DNA of 64,000 nucleotides from Hirsutella rhossiliensis (Eukaryota > Ascomycota > Sordariomycetes > Hypocreales > Ophiocordycipitaceae): contig NW_025408668.1 in the NCBI RefSeq assembly GCF_020360975.1, forward strand, positions 5,022,001 to 5,086,000. The letters run 5' to 3'. Made by a program: the position numbers and the translations under genes. The notes under the pieces were generated by a model. It did no database searches. It was given only the letters and a program-made list of their open reading frames with translations, and had not been told where the DNA came from. Within the stretch, counting starts at the first letter, position 1. Each line of letters opens with the position of its first letter. This document shows, piece after piece, positions 24,916 through 36,789 of this stretch.

Positions 24916-24996
24916 TATAAGGAATAGTATTCCTACTATAAATAAAGTAGCTATAATATACTCTTTTAATTATATAAGATAATAAGTAGTATATTA
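24916..24996 (+). repeat. Solo copia-1 LTR, first part (long form)
   Basis: These 81 bp match the start of the copia-1 LTR and join with 32,367-32,853 (487 bp) to give 568 bp. The flanks are GTATT at 24,911-24,915 and 32,854-32,858. There is no internal sequence, so this is a solo LTR left by LTR-LTR recombination, later split by LINE-C. Confidence 0.9.
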
Positions 24997-25743
24997 TTAT
25001 TATTATTAAGATTATACTAAGGACCTAGCTAAAGGTATCTAGAACTTTAATATTAAATAAGAGGGAAAAACTAAAGTACTTAAGGGAAAACCCTCCCCTT
25101 TTTTAATATAGGTCTACCTTAAATAAGGTCGTAGTAGTAGTATATAGGAAATTTACGCTAGCTACCGTAGGCTCCTCCCGCGAAATCGCGTCTTAGCGCG
25201 GGCCCTCTTAGGCTATAGCCGCTACTATCCCGAGCGGCCGCGGCCCGGGCTCGCTAGCCTAGGCCTAGGGTTATAAGTAGTAGTCTCTCTCTAAGGGCCC
25301 GACTCGCGGGCGCCTTTATTTACCCTAGCTCCCGCGTCGTAGCCGTATAGCTATAGTCGCGTTAGCTTATCGGTCCGTTAGTTAATAGGGCAGGTAATAT
25401 CCGGTTACCGGGCTAGGCGCTAGTATAGGTCGCTCCTAGGTAGGGCCGGCTAATCGAAATTCGGTCGGCCGGCTCCGCTAATCGTAAATTAGTTCTTATC
25501 TAGCTACGCGACTTCCCGATTAAGGGCGCGGCGGCCTATATTTACCCTCTATCTTATAGTTACTAATTACGCGCGCCTAGCTCGCGCCTATATATACCTA
25601 CCCTCCCCCCTTAGTTCTATATATACCTCCTCCTATCCCTTTATTATCTATCTCTTTTATAGGCCTAACTATTACCTCGCCTACCTTATTTCTATAACTC
25701 TAGGTCTCTTTAATACTATATTTAGTTCGCTCGTCGTCGCGTT

Positions 25744-27450
25744 ATAATATTTAACTAAGAAGCTAACTTAGGTAGTAGCGGCTCGCCTCCTTTAAAACCC
25801 CTTCTTTATAAGAAAGTCGCTATAATAGCGGGATCGGAGCGCTCTATCCTATATTTTATATATATTAGGCGTCTTACTAATAAGCTTACCTATAAGTCCT
25901 TCGCCGGCTATTAAAACTAGTCTTATATATATTAATCCTAGCTTTATCCTAGGTTAGTTTTACCTTTAGTATTTTTACTAACTTTAATAGCTATAAAGGC
26001 TAAAGCGTATATCGCTTACGCTAACTTTAACTAGTTTTATTACTAAGTAAGTAACCCCTTCCCGCTATAGTACTATCTAAGTTCGGTGCTAATCTAAGTT
26101 CTAGATTACCTTTAAAGGTAAAGAGGCCGCTAGTACCCTCTACTAAGTATAGTCTAAGGTTAATAGCCCTTCCCTTATTAAGGGTTTAGTATAAGAGCGC
26201 CTTTATTATACTACTTTAGAAACTTATATTTACGCTAGTTAAAAGGCCCCCGCTGCTAAGGGTAAGGGCGCGTTAAGCGAGTCCGCTCTTAGTCTAGCTA
26301 TAGTCGCTAAGAATATAAAGACGCTCGCGTTAGCTTTTACTTATTTTATAGATAATACCCGCTATATATATAAGTCCTTAGAGAAGTACTTAAGTAAGTT
26401 TAGCGACGCTATTAAAACCTTAGCCTAGGTTAGGCCTAAGTTACTCTTAGTTACCTAAAAGACTCTTATAATAGTTAATAATCTCGCTAACTATTTCTAT
26501 CTTATTACTAGCAACGGCCTTAATATAAAAGATAGCGGCTTTAATCTTATTAGTCTTACTAAGCTTATTCCGGCCTTAATCCCTATCGATAAAAGGAAAG
26601 GTAAAGGTAAGGGTAAGGCGGTAGCTATATCTAAGGCCGTATCTAAGGCTAAGGCTAAGGTATCTATACTTATAGTTATTATAGAGCTAGCTTAGGAGCT
26701 AACCGCGTCTCCCTTTAATACTAAGCTATAGCCTAGTAGTTCTCTTAGCGCTAAGCCAACCTTAAAGCGTTCCTATCTTATATCGCTTATTAATCCTACT
26801 AACGCTCCTAACTTTATTTAATAGTATCTTTATAGCTATTGCGGTTTAGTCCTAGCTAAGATTATTATTAGTCTTAACCTCGATTAAATCTATAGTTATA
26901 GTATAGGCTATAATAAACGCTTTTATACCGCTACTAGTATAGGTCTTACCTTAATATAGACCTTAGTCGTTACTTTATCTTATAAGCTAGCCGTCTAGGC
27001 TAGCTTTAGTTTAGGTTTAAGGTTAGGTCTATTTAGTCGTTATTAGGGTTCTTATAATAGTAGTAGTCCCCGTACTCCTTATAAGCCTTAGGTTACTCCC
27101 TCCTATACTCCGCGTACTACCTTAAGGGGGTCTTATTATTCCCGCTATAATAATAAGGTAGATATTACTACTAATAAGCTAGGCTAAGGTTATAGTTTAA
27201 GGGGGGCTAGTTATTAGCTCTATCTTAGTTTAGTTCTAGGTTAAGTCTTATTTAGTTATAGTCTTTTAGTAGTAGGTCTTATTCTATAGCTATTAAGGTT
27301 AGTTTAGTTAGATTATATTAATTCTATTTAGTTTATAGTTTAATTAGCGAGGTTTACGCTTAGTTTAGGTTTAGTTTAGTTAAAGCTATAGTTCTATAAT
27401 TATAAGTCCTCTCCCTTTCTAGGTCGCCTTAGTAAGGGAGGTAGTTAGCT
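25744..27450 (+). pseudogene. Antisense intron-containing gene in the 3' region of LINE-C, unknown product
   Basis: On the strand opposite ORF2, two ATA codons at 25,744 (formerly ATG) open a 101-codon exon that begins MSNQEADLGSSGSPP once RIP is undone. It ends at 26,046, at a GTAAGT donor. The intron is 26,047-26,098 (52 bp, with CTAAT before the AAG end). The second exon continues as a Lys-, Ser- and Pro-rich protein with a KGKGKGK stretch (about 26,595-26,620) and a Cys-like cluster. TATA-like and CT-rich tracts lie upstream (about 25,590-25,670). The end is not certain, and it converges on ORF2, which ends near 27,520. LINE-A has the same exon and intron at the same spacing. I know no matching family. 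Confidence 0.55.
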
Positions 27451-27519
27451 AGGGTAGTCTTAGTTAAGGCCGCTCTATCCTTAGCGCGACCCTAGTTCTA
27501 TTATCCGGTATATCTATAT

Positions 27520-30500
27520 ATAGCCTCTAAGCTAGGTCGAACTAGTAGAGCCTACCTAAGTAAAGGAACTATTACGCTAGCGGCGCCGCTATCCTTTTCC
27601 CTTAAAGGCCTACTCTTATATTACTTATATCCTAGGCCTATATTAAGAGGGACTCCCTTACCTTTACTATTAATAGATAGTTAATTATTATATAGTAGAT
27701 AGTATCTTATCTTTATTTATAGGTATATATTAGCGAAACTACGCTAAGGACCTATTAGTTAAAGAGAAAGTCGTTAAGCTTAATCTTTCCTATATATATC
27801 TAAGTAATTACTATATTAATATACTTAAGGAGGCCCTTATAACGGTTTAGTATTATCGCTTTATCGAACTAAGGTAGGAAGTTAGCGGGGTAAAGGGTAG
27901 TTTAGTATTATTAGATTACGTCTTCCCTAGCGTTCTATTAAGCGGCCTATTCTTTATTTAGCCTTTTAAGCGACTTAGCTTTATCTAAAAAGTCGTCCGT
28001 TCTTATCTAGCTCTAGACCCCCTTTATCTTCTTTACGAGGGGGGGTCTACCTAAAGGTAGTACCGCCGGGGGTCTACCCTCTCTTTAGCGTCGCCTCCTT
28101 TTAAGTATACTTATAACCGCGTTAAACGTATATTAGATTTAGCTTAGGAGCCCTAAGTCTTTTAGCCTTTAAAGGGTATTTATTATTCTTTAGTTTAAAT
28201 AGAGGTCGATTAAAGGCACTTATACCTCCGCTTTAACTTAGTAAACTAAGGTCGCGTAGTAGGTACCTATTACTACCTAAAGGTAAGCTAATTAGTTCTA
28301 GGTAAGGTCCCGCGTAATTCTATATAGTTTCCCCTTTATAAGTATTATCTTATAGAATATAACTATAGTATAAGAGATTAAGGACTAGATTACCTTACTA
28401 TAGACTTCCTTAGCGCGTAGTAAGGTATAGCCTTACGTAGACGCTATAAGCTTAGTTAGGGCTATAGTTTAGTACTTTAACTTTACTTAAAGTTATTTTA
28501 AGTATACTTTCTAGTATAGTTTCCGGTATACCTAAACCCTTAGTAAGCGGGCCTCTTAGACTAAGGTTACTATATTAGCCCTAAGGCGGACTAGCGTCGT
28601 TATCGCTTATCTCCTTTATATAAAGTATAGTAATTTGCTCTTTAATAGTTTAAAAGTAACTATAAACTTAGTCGCTTATTCCGCGTATACCTTCTAGGCT
28701 TCCTTTAAGTATACTACTATAGTAGCCTTATTAGGTCTAATACTAATTATATTTATATTGTTAGTAAAGCTAATAGTATAAATACTATATATCGTACTAA
28801 GCCTTTTATATAAGGGGGTTATATAGTATAGAAATAAGATCGGGGATAAAGGGGAGCCTTAAGAGACTCCTATCGGTACTTAAGTTAGCTTTAAGGTCCT
28901 TTTATTAAAGTAAAAGGTTAATCTCTTATTACTTATAAAGCTTAGTATTAGGCTTATAAGCTACCTAGGGTATCCTTTAAGCTCTAGTTCCTTTATAAGC
29001 TTATTATAGTTAACTATATTAAATACGCCCTTAATATCTAGCTATAGGAATAATATAATGCCCCTCTAGGCCTATATTATATATATTAGTTCCGTTACTA
29101 GTAGGATCGCCGCCTTTATAAAGCGTTCCCTCCTATTCTTTATTTATTTATTTAATAGGATGCCGTTTACTTCTACTACTCCCGCGATCCTTTAAGCTAG
29201 TATCTACTTAAGTACTTTTCCTACTATAGGTAAAAGGGAGATTAGTCTCTAACCCCTTACTATACGGTAGGCGTCTAGCCTCTTACCTAGCTTCTAAATA
29301 ACTATTATATTCGCGCTATAGAACTAACCTAAGAAATATAAGAGTTAGGTATAGGCGTTAAAGATTATAGCTAGTCGCTAGACTAAGGCTAGGCCGTACT
29401 TCTTAATAAGCCCTAAGGGGACGCCGTCTAAACCCGCTACTTTCTAGCTTACTATCTTACCTAGCGCCCCTATAACGTTAGCTAGCTAGATCTATTAGTT
29501 AACTATAAGGGTCGCCTTAGCTATAGGCTAGGGTAGCCCTTAAGTTATACTAGCCTTTAATAAGAAGAACTTAGCGGCTAGTAGCTAGGCCTTCCCTTTA
29601 AAGGTTTCTATTAGTTAGTCTTTACCTTCCTTAACTAGCGGTAGGATATAAGTCGGTTTTAGTAGTAGCTTACTATAGAGTCTTACCTACCTCTTTATAT
29701 TCTAGAGCTTAGTATTATCGGCGCTAAATTCCTCTAAGAACTCGCGCTAGTAGGCCCTCCTTACCTCGTAAATAGTTTACTTTTAAGCTATAGACGCCTT
29801 ATATAGGTCTTCCTAGTTCGCCTTATTTCTTTCCCGCTTATACTTCCTCCTCGCCCTCTTAGCCTCCCTTATTACCCTCCTTACCTTTAAGGTAAACTAT
29901 ATATTACCCTTAAGTAATACTTACTCTTAGCGCGGAACTATAGCTATTATAATCTACGCTAAAGTAGTAAAGATATAGTCTAGGTCCTTATCGATATCCT
30001 TAAGCGTTTAGAGTATTAGCTAGTATAGTCCTAACTAAGATATAGTCTTAGCTTTAACTAGCTTTACTTCCGCTTCTTTCTACCTTAAAGTTAGTTTAGG
30101 TACCTAGGCCTAGGTATTAACCTATAGTATAATAGTTTAAAGGATATAGTTTAACTTAGTTAGGTCTAGGTTAGGCCTAGTATACTATATTTTAGTCTCT
30201 AGCGTTACTTAAGCTAGGTCGATAGTACTATCCCTTTAGCTATAAAAGAATCTTATATACTCCTATTTTAAGGTAGCGAGTTTAAGTTATAACTTTATCG
30301 CCTCTTATATAAGTTATATCGCGCTATCTAAGGTTCTATTATATCTATCTTAGAGTAGGTAATAGATATTAAAGTCCCTTACTATTACTATAAGGTACTT
30401 TAGTTTAATTACGCTTAGGTCGTATAGCGCTCTTACCTTCGCGGCCCTTAGTAGTAAGTAAATCGCCTATAGTTTAGTACTATCCCTAAAAATTACTTTA

Positions 30501-30985
30501 CTTTAGTTTAGTCTAGACTAAGGTAACTAAGTCCCTAGCCTAAGCCTTTTATATATATATAGCGCGTACCTCCTCTCCTTATAGACTAAGCTATAAGGCG
30601 CCGCTTTAAGGGGGGGGGGGCCGCTTTTTAGTATAGCTTCTACTTCCTATAATACTATTAGGTTAAAGCTAGCTTAGTAGTAAAGCGCTAACTAAGCTAG
30701 CTTATATCTCTTTTATATATTCTAAAATAGTACTTTTAGTTATATATAGGTAAGGTTAAGGTAAAAGGGGTCGTTTATATAAGGAGGGAGGCGCTTTATT
30801 TCTTAGCGCTTCTCTATCTACTATACCTATAAATATCGTTTATACTCGGTTCGGCCTCCCTAGCCTTACTAGCTAGCGGGTATCTTAAGCTCGACCTCTT
30901 ATCTTAGCGCGGTCTACTTAATCCTTACTTTTAGACTATAGTTAATTTAAAAACACCCTAGGTTTCGATAGTAAGGAGCACTTAT
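27520..30985 (-). pseudogene. LINE-C ORF2: endonuclease and reverse transcriptase, decayed
   Basis: An apurinic-type endonuclease (VRDFNIYHPLW, then STIDLAW) is followed by RT with the box VPQGSPLSPILF at about 28,835-28,865, and a C-terminal tail with a Cys-rich motif typical of Tad1 elements. The RT catalytic pair reads FTNN instead of FTDD, because both Asp codons followed a T and lost G to A. An 11-G run at 30,610-30,620 lies in the endonuclease part. Confidence 0.85.
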
Positions 30986-31009
30986 TACTTAGCGTATATC
31001 TAAGTATTC

Positions 31010-32230
31010 GCGAACTATTAAGGTTAATATAAGTAGTTTTCCCTTACTTTTTCCTAGGCTTTATTCGCTATAAGGTAGGTCTAGGTCTATAATAGGTAGT
31101 CCCCTTAATATAAGATATAGTTATAAGGGATTTCGCCTTTCTTAGCCTTATATTTATCCTCGCCTCTATTATATACTATACTCTTATATTAGCTATAGAG
31201 TTATATCGATATATATCGCCTAGTAATATAGCTATATCTATAGTAGTTATAGCACCTCTATAGTTAGACCGACTTATTATAGGGTTTATATTAAAAGATC
31301 TATACTTTAAGGACTAGGCTTAGGTTATAGAGCTTATTAGCCTTCTTTAAGCTATTAACCCTAATAAGTATAGTTATTACCGTTAATATCTTAGATTAAG
31401 GGCGTAGCGCCTAAGCCTAAAGGACCTTAACTTTATTTACCTCTATAATCTTATAGAGTAATCGCTCCCTATCTACTATAGCTACCCTTAAAAGGACGTT
31501 CTTTACGACTACTATATACGCGCGGTAAGAGATTATAGCTTCTAGTCTAAATACGGCCTTAACCTAGCCTTAGTCCCTTTAATAGGCTCTCGCCGCGGTA
31601 TTAAATATAACCGCGATATCTCTACTTTAAAGGCGCCTTACCGCTATAGCGCTTATAGCTTTTAGGGCCGTATTTACTACCTTTATTATATCCTTTAGTT
31701 CGCGGCTTAGGATTTTAAGTAGTGCTTTAATAGGAACTACGATAATCTCGCGTTTATAGTATAATAGGACCTATTTTACTATAGCTTTATATTAGGTCGG
31801 TTTCTTAGTCTTAGCTACGACCGCGGCCTAGGTTCGCTTAGGGCCCCCTAGGCCTAAAGTAATACCTAGGCGGAGTTCTTCTTTAACTACCTCCTTAATT
31901 ATATCTTAGATTATTATCTTAAAGCTCTTATCTACGTAGAGTACCGCTAATAACGCGCTACTAACGCGGCTCTTTACCTTAGAGAGCTATTTAACTACTA
32001 CTTATACCTTACTAAACTATACGCTTAGGATAAAACCTATAAGTTCGTTATATACTACTTTTTCTATAAGGTCGCTCGGCGCCTAAGCTAGTATTATATT
32101 GCTACTTTAGGTTTATTAACTCGCTCTATTAAGGTATATAAATTTAAGTAGCGTCTCTTCGCGCTATACGCTTTAATTAAGCTTAATATATTAAGGGCCG
32201 CTATTATATCTACCTACCCCTTAGCCTTAG
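31010..32230 (-). pseudogene. LINE-C ORF1: Gag-like protein with zinc knuckles, decayed
   Basis: The C-terminal part, on the minus strand, contains CYNCYRYSHITRRC once Tyr codons arising from Cys (TGC/TGT to TAC/TAT) are read back. This is a CX2CX4HX4C knuckle, followed by a second CX2C cluster. The arrangement is usual for ORF1 of Tad1-like LINEs. The start is only estimated. Confidence 0.75.
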
Positions 32231-32351
32231 TATAGTATCGTTACTAAGGGTAATTAATACTATTAAATTAATTCTTAGTATTAGTTAGTATTTTAGTCGT
32301 AATATATACTTATTATAAGCGTATATTAGTTTCGCGAGAAGTTTTCTCTTT

Positions 32352-32853
32352 ATAAGTAGTATATTAATTATAGATAAAATCCTATATTATAGAATAAGAA
32401 TCGCTCGTTATTTTATATATTACTATATATTAAACGGGTTACCGGTTATTATATAATCGGGAATTAAAGGAATAAAGCTAGCTTAGAATACTAGCTAAGA
32501 CCTCTTAAGAATACTAGTATAACTAACCTCCTTTAAATATAAATATTAATAGAACTAAGATACTTCTAGATTTACTTAAGGTATTATAGAGCTCCTTAGT
32601 CTCTAGGCTATATAGTAGCTTAAATCTAGTTCCGAAAGGTTCTTCCGTTTAGCTATAATTATCTATATAAGATAGTATGTCTACTAGTAAATAAAGAGAG
32701 AATTATTAACTTTAATACCTTATCTATATACTAATATATTACTAATAAATTCTATTAAAAACCCTATCTTATACTCCTTCTTCCCTTTTATTATATAGTC
32801 TTATATAATTCCTTAATTTCCTAAAATTCCGCTTTTACTTATATACCTTAAGA
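32352..32853 (+). repeat. Solo copia-1 LTR, second part
   Basis: It starts with the LINE-C target duplication (32,352-32,366) and runs to CTTAAGA at 32,853, followed by the 5-bp GTATT that also precedes 24,916. Because the LTR is bounded here by a TSD, the canonical copia-1 LTR must end at CTTAAGA, directly before the primer site in complete elements. Confidence 0.9.
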
Positions 32854-32858
32854 GTATT

Positions 32859-34165
32859 ATAAATAAAATTAAAGATCTTTTTATTCGTATAACTAGGAAA
32901 TCCTCCTTCTCTTACCTTTAAAACTAATTCCTTTATTCTAGGAATCGAGGCTTTTAAAAGTCTTAAAAGAAAGTCTTTATTAGCTTTTACTATAGGGGTA
33001 TTTATAGAGGTTAAAATTACCTTTAAATCCTTAGACGTTTATATAGGGGTCGGAGCCTTAGAAAGGTCTATAAGGTTAATATCTAGGTTTATATTTTCTT
33101 ATAAAGCTATATTTAAGACCTTATTACTATCGTTTAAATCGGACTTTAGCTCTATAATTTAAGCCTTACTTCTTTTATTAATAGTAAAAATACTACTAAA
33201 AGGGGATTTCTTCCTAAAAGAAAAAGAAGAAAAAGAAGATTTTCTCTTCTTAGAAATTTAAGTCCTATCTTCCTTTTTTCCTTTATTTAAAACCTAATAT
33301 GTAGGAGCCTTATTTAGGTATAATTTATAGTAATTTACTATAAAATGCCCTAGCTTTTTATATTCCTTATAATAAGGAGTATCTATAGAATTTCTATAGG
33401 ACTTCTAAGGCTTCCTTTATATTAAGAAGGCTTTCTCTAAATATTTATCTATATCCTTTATTCTTTTAGGTTCGTTTAAAAGACTAGCTATTAAGGATTT
33501 AAAGGTAAACGCTATAGAATTATACTAAGGCTCTACGTAATATTTATAATATAGCTTCTAAATTCCTTATTAAGGTAATTAAGAATCTATACTATAAGAA
33601 TAACTTCCGGAATTTCTATATTATAGGATTTTAAATCCTTATAAATTTCCTTTACCTTATAAAGGTATTTTTCTAAATTAAAGTCTAAGGGACTAAGATT
33701 AAAGAGCTACTTAATAAGTAGATAATTTAACGAAAGGTTTAATAGATTATATAGCTTTTTAACCTTATCCTACGCTTCTTTAGTATTTTTTAGATACCGA
33801 ATTTATATTAAGAGACTATCTTTAACTTAAAGGAATATTATAAATAAAGCCTTTATAGTCTATATATAATTTACTTACCTTAGAGTAGTAATAAGATTTT
33901 CTTTTATAAAGATAGCTTCTATCCTTATAGTCTATAAGGTATAATTTAAATTTCCCTTAAGTTTAGTAAATTTATATTCTTTCTATCTACCTATTTTATA
34001 TAAATTCGGTATTATTCCGTTTATAGGGATTAAGAAGTTTAAACGGGAGTTTAAGAGCGTAGGAAGGTAAAAGAAGTCGAGGGGAATTTCGAAAGGAATT
34101 TTAATTAAATGTTTTAATAAGGAATTTTAAAGGTATAAGTTAATTTCCTAGCTTAAAAGGAGTAA
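32859..34165 (-). pseudogene. gag and protease start of copia-1 #2, decayed
   Basis: This continues copia-1 #2 after the solo LTR. On the minus strand it holds gag with a knuckle region near 33,340-33,385 that matches the clear CX2CX4HX4C of copia-1 #1. About 98 bp at 33,560-33,657 are present here and in copia-1 #4 but missing from copia-1 #1. Confidence 0.8.
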
Positions 34166-34180
34166 GCTAGGCTTATAACC
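34166..34180 (-). promoter_or_regulatory. Primer-binding site of copia-1 #2
   Basis: On the minus strand GGTTATAAGCCTAGC directly follows the LTR end at 34,181. It is the RIP-mutated form of GGTTATGAGCCCGGC, complementary to the initiator tRNA-Met anticodon arm, as in copia-2. Confidence 0.75.
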
Positions 34181-34288
34181 TTTTAAGGTATATAAGTAAA
34201 CGCGGAATTTTAGGAAATTAAGGAATTATATAAGACTATATAATAGAAAGAAAGAGGGAGTATAAGGTAGGATTTTTAATAGAATTTA
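34181..34288 (-). repeat. 5' LTR of copia-1 #2, U5 part
   Basis: 108 bp up to the gypsy insertion. The last five bases (ATTTA, 34,284-34,288) are repeated at 42,096-42,100. Confidence 0.88.
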
Positions 34289-34545
34289 TATAAGGGAATA
34301 CGTATTACGGTACGATTAGTTAGGTAGTAGAGATAGCTAAAGGTACTACGCTATATATATTATATTCTCCTCGTCGTAAGACTAAAGCTTATAAGAAGAG
34401 GTATTTCTCCTCTTTAATCGGAGTAACGAGTAGTCTATAATATATAAGTAAGGTAAGCGCGATTCCCTACTAATACCCTACCGATATATTAGTACTATAT
34501 ACCTAAGTGCTTTATTAGCCTATACCTCCTAGTAGCGCTCTTATA
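34289..34545 (-). repeat. 3' LTR of the gypsy element
   Basis: 257 bp. The outer bases TATAAGGG...CTCTTATA are the RIP forms of TG...CA ends. On the minus strand it is preceded by a purine-rich tract (plus-strand TCTCCCCTCTTAT at 34,550-34,562). Confidence 0.9.
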
Positions 34546-34789
34546 ATTATCTCCCCTCTTATATAGACGTCTTAGCTATATCTTTAATATATATTGCTTT
34601 CGCTACGCTATATATATTCGGTTAGGAAAAGAGGTAGTTTTAGTTATATATCGCGTATATACGCCTATGTAAGTATACGTTAGTCTATACTTTATAACGT
34701 TAATAGTTATTATATTAGCGGTTACCGCTAAGTAACTATTACGGTATCGCCTATATATCGGCCGCGTAACTATAATATAAAGAGCGTAT

Positions 34790-34947
34790 ATATATATCTC
34801 CTACTTCTTTTATTTTCTTTTCTTCTTTAACTCTTCCGCTTATAATTACTATAGAGTTTTATACTTTTTTTTATTAATCCCTTATACCTTTTTATATTAC
34901 TTTTTATTAACGATTTATTAATAATAATACTTTTTACGCTAAAGAAA
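34790..34947 (+). promoter_or_regulatory. Possible promoter region of the antisense gypsy gene
   Basis: A TATATATAT stretch and long T/C-rich runs (about 34,800-34,930) precede the inferred start at 34,948. Pyrimidine-rich leaders of this kind are common upstream of fungal genes. It is inferred from composition only. Confidence 0.35.
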
Positions 34948-36496
34948 ATAAAGAACTATAACGCCGATTTCCTACGCTATATATAGGAGTAGGTAGCGGC
35001 GGGTTCGCCCTTAAAGCGTAAGCGATTAGCCTAGAAGTCTTATAGCGACGCTAGTTCCCTTTTAGCGAAGAAAGCTAAGAAAGGTATAAGGGAATCTTAG
35101 TCCTAGGAGACTTTTAGTCTAGGACCTAATATTAGCGAGGGTTATACCCTTATTACCCCGCTAAGTACCCCGACCCTAACTACCGATAAGCTTACTTTTA
35201 TAGGCCTAGAAACTTATAAGTCTATTACCCCTATTAGCGATATTAATACTAGTAAGGAGATCGTGCTTAGGCGCTCCTAAGTAAGTGCCGATAACCTAGC
35301 TACTCTATCTCGATAGGGCGGCTCTAGCTAATAGGAGATTATTGCCTAGGCCGCTCCTTAGAATAAGTAGGCCGATATTAACGACGAGGCCTAGCCGAAC
35401 GAGGGCTAAGACTATCCCGATACTTAGCTAAATAAGGGCTAAGATAACGATAACGGTAATAACGGAGACGGCCGCGATCTAACTCTTCTTACCGACGAAC
35501 CTAAGAACGGCGGCGCCGGAGATAAGGGCACCTAAGCGGCGGTACGAGGCGGTCGCGCTCCTATAAAAAAGCGCACCTAATCTAAGGCTAAAGCCCGCCT
35601 AGTTAGGGCCTATAAGGTTATCCCTCGTAAGCTCTAGTATATATATTATTTTAGGACGGTCGTTAAGGAGTATAATATAACCGAGCCTAAGCCTATTAAG
35701 GTGCTCTTAATTAGCTATATTTTCTTAGGGGTTTCCTCGACGCGCTATAAGTAGTGCTATAAACGTACCGCGACTTATAACTAGGTAAGTTTCCCCTTAA
35801 CTTTAAATATTACGATTAATAAGCTAATCCTTCTTAAGGCCGCTACTCTTATATCTAATAACCGGGCCGATATAGTCGCTATCGTTAAGTACCTATGCGA
35901 GCTTAATAAGCTAAAGACTAGTAATAAGGATACCGAGGACGATAGCTTAGACGCGGGCGTGCTCGTTTTCGAGGAGGCTAATCGGCGCTATCTCGCTATT
36001 ACGGTATAGTATTTAGCCGAGGCTTTCGATGCCGCTAAGACGGCCTATCGTAAGTCCTTTAAGACTATAGGTATATAGAAGTCTACTATCGTAAGTTTTA
36101 TCTAACCCTTTTATTAGCGACCGCCTAATAATATACTAGGTTAAGCGTACCGACTACCGTATACTAATTAATAAGCGCCGCGAGCTTATTATTTACCTTA
36201 ACCCCGCGCCCTTATTCGATATCGCCTATATAAGCCTAGAGTACCGGGCCTAGGAATCCCGGTTAAAACTCCGCTTTATCGACGGTAATATAGGCTATAC
36301 TTTATAGTAATACGCCTTACTATTTGCTAAGGCCGAGGTAAGTACCGTGCTAATAGAGATAGGTCTCGACGTAGAAGATAAGGAAGGAGTAGAGGATAAG
36401 GTAGTTCCGGTATTTCTAGAAGTATTTAATATAGCGGAGGGGGCGCCTTAGTTAGTTCCCGCTACGCTAGTAAAGAAGAAGGGTAGTTAGAAGTAA
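34948..36496 (+). pseudogene. Antisense spliced gene in the gypsy element, unknown product, about 481 codons
   Basis: On the strand opposite pol, ATA 34,948 (formerly ATG) opens exon 1 (to 35,784, 279 codons; begins MKNYNADFLRYI when read back). Intron 1 is 35,785-35,838 (GTAAGT donor, CTAAT before a TTCTTAAG end). Exon 2 is 35,839-36,090 (84 codons). Intron 2 is 36,091-36,139 (GTAAGT, CTAAT, ending CTAG). Exon 3 is 36,140-36,493 (118 codons), with tandem stops at 36,494-36,499. All junctions are in phase 0. The product is basic at the N-terminus (SPLKRKRLA, LLAKKAKKG), with an acidic, Asn/Gly-rich middle and a mixed charged C-terminus. No enzyme motif or known domain was recognised. It converges on pol, whose end lies about 300 bp away. 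Confidence 0.65.
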
Positions 36497-36789
36497 TAGA
36501 TAGGTCTTATCTTTCTTTTATTTAGCTATAACTATCCTTCTCTCCTTTATCGTTAAGGCCTTAATAAAGTTATAGTTTAGTTTTATTTTCCTTAATAATA
36601 TTTAATAGGTAGTATAGATAGTTCTCCTTATTCTCCTATTTTACTATTTTATATATAGTTATAGGACGTTTAAGCGTACTAATACGTTAATAAGTTAGTA
36701 GCGATTTAATAGGGATTCGTTACTAATTTAGTAGCGTCTCCTTACGCTAGTAGGTTTCCCTACCTTACTTAGTCTTATACCTCTTTTTC

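Larger units (their letters stand above)
24997..32351 (-). mobile_element. LINE-C: full-length Tad1-like non-LTR retrotransposon, minus strand
   Basis: 7,355 bp bounded by a 15-bp duplication (ATAAGTAGTATATTA at 24,982-24,996 and 32,352-32,366). The 3' end, on the left, is (TAA)n on the minus strand. The 5' end, on the right, is AAAACTTCTCGCG, shared with LINE-A and LINE-B, which suggests complete 5' ends. It encodes ORF1 with CCHC knuckles, ORF2 with endonuclease and RT, and an antisense spliced frame in the 3' third. All frames are RIP-mutated. Confidence 0.92.

Noticed and set aside
26600..28360. A very long plus-strand frame through LINE-C if all TAA/TAG are read as Gln
   Set aside because: TGA is absent after RIP, so any frame looks open when TAA and TAG are read through. 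Only the part with splice sites and matching copies (25,744 to about 27,450) is proposed. The part overlapping ORF2 is taken as a shadow.
24997..32351. LINE-C read as a plus-strand element with its 5' end on the left
   Set aside because: RT and endonuclease motifs read only on the minus strand, and the TTA run on the left is a (TAA)n 3' tail.
36339..36360. A third intron in the gypsy antisense gene, at a further GTAAGT
   Set aside because: The nearest AG would give an intron of about 20 bp, too short. The sequence reads well as exon.
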